Positions 1-8,094 of a stretch of 51,634 bases of DNA are shown here, one piece after another. The position numbers and the translations under genes were made by a program. This stretch comes from Deltaproteobacteria bacterium (GTDB lineage: Bacteria; Myxococcota; UBA727; VGSZ01), in NCBI GenBank assembly GCA_020850995.1, contig JADZDP010000134.1:1-51634 (forward strand), written 5' to 3'. The notes under the pieces were generated by a model. It saw only the letters and a list, made by a program, of their open reading frames with translations, was not told the DNA's origin and ran no database searches. The stretch's first letter is position 1. The number at the start of each line of letters is the position of its first letter.

Positions 1-1
1 C

Positions 2-94
2 ACCGACGAGCAAATGCGTGACGTCCGGCTCGAGAGGCACGACTTCCATGGCGACTGGAACTACACGATTCGACCGCGCGGCGTGGCGCTATGA
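2..94 (+). pseudogene. ISAzo13-family transposase, C-terminal end (partial at window edge)
   Basis: The last 30 codons of a reading frame enter from the left edge and stop at TGA 92-94. The tail contains the stretch FHGDWNYTIRP, which matches my recollection of the conserved C-terminus of ISAzo13/Rhodopirellula-type DDE transposases (HDFHGEWNYTIRP-like). The catalytic part lies outside the window, so I cannot tell whether the element is intact. No convincing terminal inverted repeat could be recognised in the next 290 bases. The assignment rests on one short motif. Confidence 0.55.
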
Positions 95-273
95 TCAACT
101 ACGTTGTCCATTCGAGGGCCCTTACCGACGGCATCGGGCGCCACAGCAAGACCTTCGACCTGGCTGATTGTCTGGAGCCAGGCCAAACGGCGCAGGCCAT
201 CCGCGTCGACCCGCAGAGCGGCGTGCTGGGGCTCAAGCGCATGCGCGTCACCCTCGAGAACGCTCGCTGGTGA
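91..273 (+). CDS. Hypothetical 60-aa ORF overlapping the transposase stop
   Basis: An ATG at 91 overlaps the transposase stop (ATGA) and opens a 60-residue frame rich in charged residues, with no signal peptide or known motif. It may be noncoding sequence between the insertion element and the operon that starts at 384. I do not recognise it. Nothing else is visible between 95 and 383 apart from the GTG start context of the next gene. Confidence 0.2.
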   Translation: MINYVVHSRALTDGIGRHSKTFDLADCLEPGQTAQAIRVDPQSGVLGLKRMRVTLENARW

Positions 274-383
274 GCAGCTCCCGTGGCCGGCAGCACGCTC
301 ACGGTCGACCTGCGCCATCGCCCAACCCCAGCGCGGCGCTGATGATGACTCCACGCGGGCGCGCTCCGCAGTAATGTGGCGCC

Positions 384-1166
384 GTGCCGGCCGATCCCCC
401 TGCACCGTCGTCGTTGGACGCGCTGCTCGCGGAGCGCCCAGCGCTGTCGCGCGCCTCGAGCCCCCGGGCGCTCGATGAGCTCGTCGGCCAAGAGCACGCA
501 CGCCAAGACGGCCGCATGGCCGTGCTCCGCCGCTTGCGTGCCGAGGCGGACCGCATGCTCCCCACAGCGAGCGCAACCTCACCCGTCGCGGGGATCGGCG
601 CGCGCCTGCGCACCCTCTTGCGCCGGCGGCGCGGCCGCGCGCCCACCACCGAGCGGGAGCTGCGCGCCCGCTACGAGGCCGCGCAGCTCCGGGCGCGGCG
701 CGCCCACGCGTTCGCCGAGACCCTCGCCGAGCTCGCGCGCGAGCTCCACGACGAAGAGTCCCGGCTGCGCGCCCTGCTGGCCGAGCTCGATCACGACGAC
801 GGCCTCCTCGGCGACCTGCTTCGGCGCTTGCGCAGCTGCGACGATCCGCACGATCGCGCTCGCTATCGAGCGGGCGAGCTGGAGTCATTGCGGGACGCCA
901 CGCGGGCCACCGAGGACCGCCTGCTGAAGCTGGTCGAGAGCGAACGCATGCTGCTCCTGCGCGTCGACGCCCTGCGCCGTGACGTCGAGCGCGCAGCGCA
1001 CGAGGCCAGCGAGCGCCTCGATGAGGTGGCGACGACGCTTCGATCGCTTGCCACGCGCGACGACGCCCAGCGCGTGCTCGCCGACCTCGAGCGCGCCCTG
1101 GCGGAGCTGCTGGGCGCGCTCGACGCCAGCGCGCGTCAGGTGCGCGACGAAGGGCCGCCGTCGTGA
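384..1166 (+). CDS. Coiled-coil protein, first gene of HATPase operon
   Basis: 260 residues from a GTG at 384. The protein is almost entirely charged and helical: Arg/Ala/Leu/Glu heptad-like runs extend from about residue 90 to 250, which predicts a long coiled coil. The N-terminal 25 residues are Pro/Ala/Ser-rich. There is no signal peptide or membrane segment, so it is probably cytoplasmic. It overlaps the next gene by four bases (GTGA at 1163-1166), which indicates translational coupling and membership of the 384-8033 operon. I do not recognise a family. A scaffold or adaptor for the ATPase encoded two genes downstream is an inference from context only. Confidence 0.75.
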   Translation: MPADPPAPSSLDALLAERPALSRASSPRALDELVGQEHARQDGRMAVLRRLRAEADRMLPTASATSPVAGIGARLRTLLRRRRGRAPTTERELRARYEAAQLRARRAHAFAETLAELARELHDEESRLRALLAELDHDDGLLGDLLRRLRSCDDPHDRARYRAGELESLRDATRATEDRLLKLVESERMLLLRVDALRRDVERAAHEASERLDEVATTLRSLATRDDAQRVLADLERALAELLGALDASARQVRDEGPPS

Positions 1167-2020
1167 CCGACGGTCCCATCGTGCTCAAAGGCCCGCGACT
1201 GGCGCGCGCCCTGCGGCGCTTGGCGGCCGCGCTCCTGGCCTCGCGCGCCAATGCCTCGTTCTTCGATGTGCGCAGCGCCGCCGGGCACCTCGCCCACGCG
1301 CAGGACGAGGTGGCGTTCGACCACAGCACCGGGCTGCCCACCTACGAGAGCTGGGCGCGCCTGCGCGCCGACTGGCAGCTCGCCCACGAGGCCGCGTCCA
1401 ATGAACGACAGCAGGCGCTGCGAGGGTTGCCGGCGCCGAGGCTCGGCGACCTTGAGGTCTCCGTGCGCAGCGCCGACAAGCGGTCGCGCCGCCTGCACGC
1501 CGCGCTCGACAAGGTGGCCGCCAACGGACGCCTCTTGCGGCTGCGCGTCGACCTGACGCTCGACCGACGCGTCGACGACTCCGAGCTCCTCGACCTGCTC
1601 TTCCCGGCAGCCGATCTCCCAGCCGAGCTGCTGCTGCTGCGCGTCGCCAACAGTGGCGGCGTGCGCGAGGTCGAGCGGGTGAGCATCTGCGCCGTCGATG
1701 CTTTCGTTGATATCGAATCGTCGAACGAGCCCGCGCTCGCGCCGCTCGCCCTGTCACTGGCCGCGCCGGGCGCCGTGGCGCTCAGCCTCTCCACCCAACT
1801 GTGCGCCGTCGACGTCACCCCCGGAGACAACGACCTGTTGGGCGACGAGCCGAGCCCCGACGCGCGCGCCGTCCGCGCGCGCCTCGGCACCGTGGCGCTG
1901 CCGCAACGCCTGTACCGCGACCGCAAGCTCGTGGTGAACGCCGTGGCGGCGCCGCTCATGGCTGAGCACGCACGAGCACGCGGCGCCCAGACCGTCTTCT
2001 ACCGCGTGGAGACGCCGTGA
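1163..2020 (+). CDS. Unknown protein, second gene of HATPase operon
   Basis: 285 residues from GTG 1163, which overlaps the upstream stop by four bases; its own stop overlaps the next gene's GTG at 2017 in the same way. The N-terminal half is helical and Arg/Ala-rich; the C-terminal half (about 130-285) looks like mixed alpha/beta with hydrophobic strands such as LRLRVDLTL and ELLLLRVA. There is no signal peptide. I recognise no family. The strict four-base overlaps on both sides suggest that its product is made in proportion with the ATPase and may form part of one complex. Confidence 0.75.
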   Translation: MTDGPIVLKGPRLARALRRLAAALLASRANASFFDVRSAAGHLAHAQDEVAFDHSTGLPTYESWARLRADWQLAHEAASNERQQALRGLPAPRLGDLEVSVRSADKRSRRLHAALDKVAANGRLLRLRVDLTLDRRVDDSELLDLLFPAADLPAELLLLRVANSGGVREVERVSICAVDAFVDIESSNEPALAPLALSLAAPGAVALSLSTQLCAVDVTPGDNDLLGDEPSPDARAVRARLGTVALPQRLYRDRKLVVNAVAAPLMAEHARARGAQTVFYRVETP

Positions 2021-3591
2021 CCTTGGTGGAGGACGCCTTCCGGACGGTGGTGGAGCAGTTCAAGGACCCGCTCGCCTTCTTGCGGGAGCTCGTGCAGAAC
2101 TCCCTCGACGCAGGCAGCACCGTCATTGACGTCGAGGTGCGGACCGACGGCGAGCTGGTGACCTTCGAGGTCCAAGATTCGGGCGAGGGCATGGACCGCG
2201 CGATCATCGAAGGTCGCCTGCTGCGCATGTTTGCCTCCGACAAGGAGGGCGACGCCACCAAGATCGGCAAGTTCGGCATCGGCTTCAAGTCGGTGTTCGC
2301 GATCCACCCCGAGTCGGTCATCGTCGACACCGCGCGCGGCGCCGAGCGGTGGCGCGTGCTCATCGCGCCCAATGGCAGCTGGCAGCTGTTCACGCTCGAC
2401 GAGCCTCTCGAGGGCACGCGCGTGCGTGTGCTCAAGCGCGAGCCCGACGCAGCCAAGCGGGAGCGCTGGGTGAGCGAAGGTCGCGCCACGGTGCGCCGCT
2501 GGTGCCGCTACGCCGACGCTGAGATCCGGTTCGCGGGTACCACGATTCACGAGCCCTTCGCCCTCGACGCTCCGGTGACCGTGCGCCTGCCGCTGGCGGC
2601 ACCAAAGGACGAGCTGCTGGTCGGCTTGACCGCGGCGAGCGATGCGCCGTGGGGCTTCTACAACAAGGGGCTGACGCTCCTCGAAGGGACGGGTGCGTTC
2701 CCGGGCTTGCCCCCCTGGGCGTGTTTTCGCGCGCGCGACGGCGCGCTCGAGCACACGCTCACCCGCGACAACGTCATCCGCGACGATGCGTTCCATCGCA
2801 CCATGGCGCGCATCGAAGAAGCCGCGCGCGGACCCTTGCTCGAGGCCGCGTTGTCCGCGCTCGAGGGTGGCGACCCCGGCCGTGACGACGTTGCCCGGGC
2901 GCTCGCTCGTCCGGCCGCTGACGGCCTGTTGACCAAGCCCGCGGCACGCGCGCGGCGCGCCATCCTGCGCGATGCCCGAGGTCGCACCGTGCGCACCACC
3001 GACGCGATCGAGGCCGCCCGCCGGAACACGCTGGCGCGAGTGGTTGGGCCGTCGCCCCTCGCCCTGGCAGCGGAGCGCGCCGGCCACCTGGTGCTCTGCA
3101 CGCCGCCGCTCTCCGGCGTCGACGCGCTGGCCGATGCGCTGTGCGGCCCACGCGACGTGCTGCACCTGAGCCACGTCGCCGTCGAGCCCGCCACCGACAA
3201 GGAGCAGTGGCAGGCAGCACCGCTCACGCAGGCGGTCGCCGCGATGTTCGCTAAGCTCGACCGTCACCTTGACGTCGTGGTGGGGCGGGTCGACGATCCC
3301 ACCGGCGCCCTGCGTGACGCTCCTGCCATCGTGGCCCGTGACCTGTCGATGCCCGTGCCACGAAGCATCGCCACCACGGTTCCGCCAACCTCGAAACGAA
3401 AGAAGGCCGCGCTCACGCTGCTGCTCACCAGCGACGCTGTGCAGTGCGCGCTGCGCCTCGCAGAAAAGGACGCGTGGCTGGCGGCATTCTTGCTGGTGCG
3501 GTTGGTGCTCGCCGGCGACGGCGACGGCGACACCGAGGCGGCGCCCCTCGCCGCCGAGGCGTGGCGCCGTCGTTGTGGAGGCGCGCCATGA
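2017..3591 (+). CDS. GHKL/HSP90-type ATPase
   Basis: 524 residues from GTG 2017. The first 100 residues hold a complete Bergerat ATP-binding fold: N-box with ELVQNSLDA (24-32), the adenine-binding DSGEGM (54-59), and the Gly-rich lid GKFGIGFKSVF (84-94). These are the motifs of HtpG/HSP90, MutL and MORC-type GHKL ATPases. The middle and C-terminal parts do not look like HtpG, which is normally over 600 residues, so this is not the housekeeping chaperone. It is the third gene of a coupled operon and overlaps the next by four bases (ATGA at 3588-3591). The role is inferred to be an ATP-driven conformational switch acting with the 1481-aa partner. Confidence 0.85.
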   Translation: MTLVEDAFRTVVEQFKDPLAFLRELVQNSLDAGSTVIDVEVRTDGELVTFEVQDSGEGMDRAIIEGRLLRMFASDKEGDATKIGKFGIGFKSVFAIHPESVIVDTARGAERWRVLIAPNGSWQLFTLDEPLEGTRVRVLKREPDAAKRERWVSEGRATVRRWCRYADAEIRFAGTTIHEPFALDAPVTVRLPLAAPKDELLVGLTAASDAPWGFYNKGLTLLEGTGAFPGLPPWACFRARDGALEHTLTRDNVIRDDAFHRTMARIEEAARGPLLEAALSALEGGDPGRDDVARALARPAADGLLTKPAARARRAILRDARGRTVRTTDAIEAARRNTLARVVGPSPLALAAERAGHLVLCTPPLSGVDALADALCGPRDVLHLSHVAVEPATDKEQWQAAPLTQAVAAMFAKLDRHLDVVVGRVDDPTGALRDAPAIVARDLSMPVPRSIATTVPPTSKRKKAALTLLLTSDAVQCALRLAEKDAWLAAFLLVRLVLAGDGDGDTEAAPLAAEAWRRRCGGAP

Positions 3592-6500
3592 CGGGAGCGC
3601 CGGTCGCGACGGGTGCCATCACGCTCGACCGTGACAAGGCCAAGGACAAGCTGCGCCGCTTCCAGCTCGCGGACCCCTGCGCCTGGCTGCTCGAGCTGGT
3701 GCGCGCCGCGGTCGCGCAGGGCGCGTCGTGGGTGGAGGTGACCACCGACGCCGACGATGTGCGCGTGGCCTTCGATGGCCGCGCCTTCAGCGCGGTCGAT
3801 GTGCGCGAGCTCTACGAAGCGCTGCTGGCCCGCGGTGCGCCGCCGGGCCGCCAACACCTCGCTGTCGCGCTCAACGGCGCCATGGCGCTCGGCCCCCGCT
3901 TCGTTGAGCTGGTCAGCACGGACCGCCACGGCGCGGTGTCGCTGCGGCTGTCGCCCACCAAGCCAGACACGATCAATAACGAGCTCGACACGGCGACGCC
4001 ACACCAGACCACGGTGTGGCTACGACACCCCTTTCGCATGGGCGCCTTCCTGGAGTTCTTTCGCGCGCGTCTCGGCACACAACGCGAGATCGGGGCGCTG
4101 CGCCGTGGCTGCCGCTTTCTGGGGGTACCGGTAGGTGTCAATGGCGAGCTCGTCAGCGCGCGGCAGCTCACGCCCGGTGGACGAGCGATCGCCAGCAAGC
4201 ACACGCGAAACGCGCGCGTCTTCGCCGTCTCTGACGACGAGCAGCAGCCCCACGGCCTGCTGGTGTTCACCTTTCGTGGTGTCGTGCTAGAGGAAGTGCG
4301 GCACCCCCTGCTGCCGCAGGGGCTCGTGGCGGTGCTCCCCTCCGACCACCTGACGCGCGATGCGAGCCTGGGCGCCTTCGTTCGCGACAGCGCGTGGCAC
4401 GAGCTCGTCGACGCAGCGCTGGTGGCCGCGCTCGCGCTCTGCGAGGACGAGGGACGCGTGCTGCTCAAGCGAGCGGCGCGCGCGCTCGGGCCCGCCGTGC
4501 TCGGCACCGGCGACCCCCGCCAGCTCGAGCAGCTGCCGCGTCTTCACACCGCGCTCAAGAAGGTGACGCGCGCGCTGTGCCGTGAGCACGTGCTCACCGC
4601 CGTCGACGGCGATCCCATCTCGATCGCACAGCTCCATGCGGTGCTGAGCGCCGGGCGGCCGGTCCCCATGTCGTCGCGCATCTCGCGCGTGCCGCGACGC
4701 GGTGATCCCATCGTGCGGGTCGACGGCGAGGATGCACTGGCGCGCTTGCAGCATTACGTGGGAAGGCGCCTCGTATCCGGTGATGAGCTCGTCGATGACG
4801 CCGAGCGCCGCCACCGCGGCCTCCGACGCCTCCACGAGCGAGCGTCGCCGCTCGCGCTTGCCCCCGGCGAGCTGCTCGGGCGGGCGCAGTGGTCGGTGGG
4901 CGCCATGCGTGGCATCACCGGCATCAGCGCCGCGGGTACCCGTCTGCGAGTCACGCTGTTCACCGACGGCTGCATGATCGGCACGCACTCCATCGACAGC
5001 CCCCTACCTGGCCTCACTATCGCCGTGGAAGCGCCCTTCACACTCACAGCGGAGTGCACCGATGCCGTGCGCGACCAGGTGTTCGCGCGCGCGTTGCGGG
5101 CGGCGTTCGCGGCCGTTCCCGACGCGCTCGCCGACGCGTGCGGGCGCGCGCGCAACGCCGACGCGTTGGCGCGACGAGCGCTCCCCTTGCTCGCCTGGGC
5201 GCTCGACCCCGAGTCGCTCTGGGCGAGGCTCGCGGTCGCCGCCGGCTGCCCTCTGGTCGACGACCAGCCACCCTTGCCCCCGATGCCGCTGCAGGGTGGC
5301 GACCGCCACCCCGTGTGTGCCACGCCCTGCCTGCCGCGCGTTGACGGCACACGGGTTGCGCTCGACGACGTGCGGGGCCGGACGGTCCCCGTGGTGCCCC
5401 CCGACATCGAGGCGTTCAGTCACCCTGAGGCCATCCGCAGCGGCGACGTGCTGCGCGCCGTGCTCGCGCGCGTCGCGCGCACGGAGGTGCTCGACGAGCT
5501 TGCCCGCCGGGAGGCCACGCGAGCCCGGCTGTTGGCGGGACCAGCCACGCTGCGCGCGCCCTACCCGCCCGCGGTGGGCTTTCGCGTCGGCGACGTCGCC
5601 TCGGGCTGGATCGCGTTCGGCGGCGCTCGCCCCGGCATCACGTTGGAGGCGCACGTCGAAGGGCGCGCGCTCCTGCCGACGCACTTTAGCGACGCACAGC
5701 TCGGCTCCTTGCGCGTTGTCGTAGACGATCCGCTGGTGCTGCCGCTCGCGGACGGCACCATCGCTGCGGCAGATGCGAAGCGGCTGGTGCGCGCTGGGCT
5801 CGCAGCCGCCGGCGGGCTGCTCGAGACCGCCGCGGGCGGGCCCGGTGTGAGCCGGCCCGGGCGCAGCCTCGCACTCACGCTTTTGGCCGCCCTCGCCCCC
5901 ACGGAGGCGCTGGCGCGTGCCGTGGTTCGCCTCGGCGCCAACGACTATCTCGCGTTGCGCGCGCTCAGCTTGGCTGCCGAGAGCAGCGACCTCGAGCCGC
6001 TCATCGAGCTCGCGCTCGAAGCGGGCGCGCTGCCCACGGTGAGCACCGTGCGGGAGCTCGCCAAGGCCGCGGGCGCCAAGCTCCCCAAGCGCGGCGCCAC
6101 CGACGCCGACCCGCGGGCCTTCGTGCTGGCGCCCCTCGGCGGGTTGCGCGGTCTGCGCGAGACGGACCGAACGCGCACGCTCCGCGAGCGTGTGCTTGAG
6201 CGCCTGCCCGCGATCGCTTCGCTGGAGCTGCGCGCGCTCGACGGTACGGTGGTGCTCCGGACGCTCCTCGATCAAGGCGCGCCGCTAGCCTATGTCCCCG
6301 CGGGCTGGCTCGTGCCCGAGGGCGCCGACCCCACCGGCCGCGTCCTGACGCTCACGACCTACGAGCTCTCGGCGCTGCGCGCGCTGCTTGGTCCGGCGGC
6401 GCTCGAGAACGCCGTACCCGAGCTGCGTGAGCGCGCTGCCCGTCGAGCCCACCAGGCCAAGCCCGTGGAGCAGCCGCGCCTTGACCGCGGCCTTCACCTC

Positions 6501-8033
6501 GGTGTCACCGAGCTGGCGCTCGAGGGCGCGCGCGGCGAGCTCGGCCTCCTGCCGCCCATCGGCCCTCGCCCGGCGGCGCACGTGCGTTTGCTCTCGAATG
6601 GACGCTTCGTGAAACGTCTCGATGTGAGCGGCGCTGCCCCCTGCTCCTTCGCCGCGGTGGTCGAGGATCCTGCGCTGCCCGTCGTGCTCGACGACCCCGC
6701 CGGCGCGGCGCGCGCAGGGCGCATCGCCGCCGAGTGTGTCGCTGCTGCCGAGCGCGTCCTCGACGGGCTCGTGGCCACGCTCGCGGCAGAGCGGCCAGAC
6801 GCGCGGGTGCGCGCCTGCCTGCTCGAGCGCCTCTCGCTCCACCCCACGCACGGCATCGAGCTGCAGCGCCTCGGCCGCCTCTCGCAGGCGCCCCTGCTTG
6901 ACCTCGTCGACGGTCGCTGCGTCTCGTTCGATGGCCTGCTGGCGGAGCTGCAGCGCAACGGCCCCGTCGCCTGCGTGGCCACCGTGCCGCAAGGCGCTCC
7001 TCCGCGTGAGCTGGTGGTGGTGCTGCCCGCGAGCCACCACCGTGAGCTGCTCGCCCGCGCCGGCGTTCCTCTCGAGGACGTGACCGCGCTCTGGCAGAAG
7101 CACCACGAGCGCCAGGCCGCCTTGGCTGACGCTCCTCCGCTGCCCGAGCCTCCGGCGGACGCGTACGCCCTTGGCGAGGCCAACATCGCGGGCGTGTGCG
7201 TGCGCCTCTGGGTACGTCCGACCACGCGCGGCGCGCTGCTGGCGGCAGGGCTGCTCGGCCGGCAGGTCGGCGTGGGTTCGATTGCGAGCGTGCTGCCCAC
7301 GGTGGAAGGCACCGTGGCCGGTGATTCTATCGTCGATCCCACGGTGCGCTCCCCCAGCCTTGCGCTGGCGTGGCCCGCCATCGATGTCGCGGTCACCGCG
7401 CTCGCCACGAACATGGTCGCGCGGCTGTCACAAGGAGCGGCCGTCGACGATCTGCGCCGCTGGTGTCGCGGTCTCTCGTTGCATCTGGCGGCTGCGCCCG
7501 ACGCGCACGGCAAGCGCCTGGGGCCCCTGCTCGCGCGCCTACGCGCGCTGCCGCTCTTCGACGCGCCCGACGGCGCGCGCCTCTCGCTCGACCAGGTGCT
7601 GGCGACGCGGCCCGCGCGCTACGAGGACGAGCTGGTCGCGGCCGGGCTCGCGCCCGCGCCCGTGGTCGCCGATGCGCCTGCTCCAGCGCCAGCGCCGGCC
7701 CCCACGCCCGACGAGCAGCTGCTCGGGCGCCTACGTGAGCTCGTCGCCCTGCTCGCGCTCGACGACGAGACCCAGGCCCAACTGGGGCGCTGGCCGATCT
7801 TGCTGGTGCGGCGCAAGGGGCGAGCGCTGGTGCGCTTTACGCGCACGCACTGCGAGGTCGATCTCGACCATGAGCTCGGCCGCGCGGCCCTCGGTGGCGA
7901 CGGCGCGGCGCTCGATCTGCTGGCCGCCGTCCTGGTCGGCACCGCCAATCACCACCTCGACGAGATCGACGCGCGCCACGAGCGCGAGTTCCTCACGCGC
8001 CTGCTCGCGTTGGCCGCAACGCGCGGTACCTGA
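3588..8033 (+). CDS. 1481-aa protein with degenerate HATPase-like N-terminus and repeated modules
   Basis: An in-frame upstream extension exists, but the ATG at 3588 overlapping the previous stop (ATGA) is the natural start. Residues about 12-130 resemble a GHKL fold that has lost key residues: ELVRAAVAQGAS stands where the N-box Asn should be, FDGRAF replaces DxGxGM, and LAVALNGAMAL replaces the Gly-rich lid, so ATP hydrolysis is doubtful. The rest contains several diverged copies of a module of roughly 55 residues built around a DG-x-x-V/I-S/A-hydrophobic core, for example VDGTRVALDDV, LDGTVVLRTLL, VDGRCVSFDGLL and PDGARLSLDQVL. A Pro/Ala linker lies near residue 1365. There is no signal peptide. 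The protein pairs with the true ATPase encoded immediately upstream. Similar large proteins occur in other Myxococcota to my recollection, without an assigned function. Confidence 0.8.
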   Translation: MTGAPVATGAITLDRDKAKDKLRRFQLADPCAWLLELVRAAVAQGASWVEVTTDADDVRVAFDGRAFSAVDVRELYEALLARGAPPGRQHLAVALNGAMALGPRFVELVSTDRHGAVSLRLSPTKPDTINNELDTATPHQTTVWLRHPFRMGAFLEFFRARLGTQREIGALRRGCRFLGVPVGVNGELVSARQLTPGGRAIASKHTRNARVFAVSDDEQQPHGLLVFTFRGVVLEEVRHPLLPQGLVAVLPSDHLTRDASLGAFVRDSAWHELVDAALVAALALCEDEGRVLLKRAARALGPAVLGTGDPRQLEQLPRLHTALKKVTRALCREHVLTAVDGDPISIAQLHAVLSAGRPVPMSSRISRVPRRGDPIVRVDGEDALARLQHYVGRRLVSGDELVDDAERRHRGLRRLHERASPLALAPGELLGRAQWSVGAMRGITGISAAGTRLRVTLFTDGCMIGTHSIDSPLPGLTIAVEAPFTLTAECTDAVRDQVFARALRAAFAAVPDALADACGRARNADALARRALPLLAWALDPESLWARLAVAAGCPLVDDQPPLPPMPLQGGDRHPVCATPCLPRVDGTRVALDDVRGRTVPVVPPDIEAFSHPEAIRSGDVLRAVLARVARTEVLDELARREATRARLLAGPATLRAPYPPAVGFRVGDVASGWIAFGGARPGITLEAHVEGRALLPTHFSDAQLGSLRVVVDDPLVLPLADGTIAAADAKRLVRAGLAAAGGLLETAAGGPGVSRPGRSLALTLLAALAPTEALARAVVRLGANDYLALRALSLAAESSDLEPLIELALEAGALPTVSTVRELAKAAGAKLPKRGATDADPRAFVLAPLGGLRGLRETDRTRTLRERVLERLPAIASLELRALDGTVVLRTLLDQGAPLAYVPAGWLVPEGADPTGRVLTLTTYELSALRALLGPAALENAVPELRERAARRAHQAKPVEQPRLDRGLHLGVTELALEGARGELGLLPPIGPRPAAHVRLLSNGRFVKRLDVSGAAPCSFAAVVEDPALPVVLDDPAGAARAGRIAAECVAAAERVLDGLVATLAAERPDARVRACLLERLSLHPTHGIELQRLGRLSQAPLLDLVDGRCVSFDGLLAELQRNGPVACVATVPQGAPPRELVVVLPASHHRELLARAGVPLEDVTALWQKHHERQAALADAPPLPEPPADAYALGEANIAGVCVRLWVRPTTRGALLAAGLLGRQVGVGSIASVLPTVEGTVAGDSIVDPTVRSPSLALAWPAIDVAVTALATNMVARLSQGAAVDDLRRWCRGLSLHLAAAPDAHGKRLGPLLARLRALPLFDAPDGARLSLDQVLATRPARYEDELVAAGLAPAPVVADAPAPAPAPAPTPDEQLLGRLRELVALLALDDETQAQLGRWPILLVRRKGRALVRFTRTHCEVDLDHELGRAALGGDGAALDLLAAVLVGTANHHLDEIDARHEREFLTRLLALAATRGT

Positions 8034-8046
8034 GCGCGGTACCTGA
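8021..8046 (+). repeat. 13-bp tandem repeat spanning a stop codon
   Basis: Two perfect copies of GCGCGGTACCTGA (8021-8033 and 8034-8046). The first copy carries the TGA stop of the 1481-aa protein gene. Loss or gain of a unit would keep a stop in place only by duplicating it, so the repeat looks like a replication-slippage product with little coding effect. Confidence 0.8.
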
Positions 8047-8094
8047 GCGCGACCCGTCGACCGCGCTCGCCGTCACGCCCGGCGGTACGACGAC

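Noticed and set aside
61..1341. Long minus-strand frame of 426 residues
   Set aside because: Arg/Ala-rich with no motifs; it lies antisense to the coiled-coil and following genes and is a high-GC shadow.
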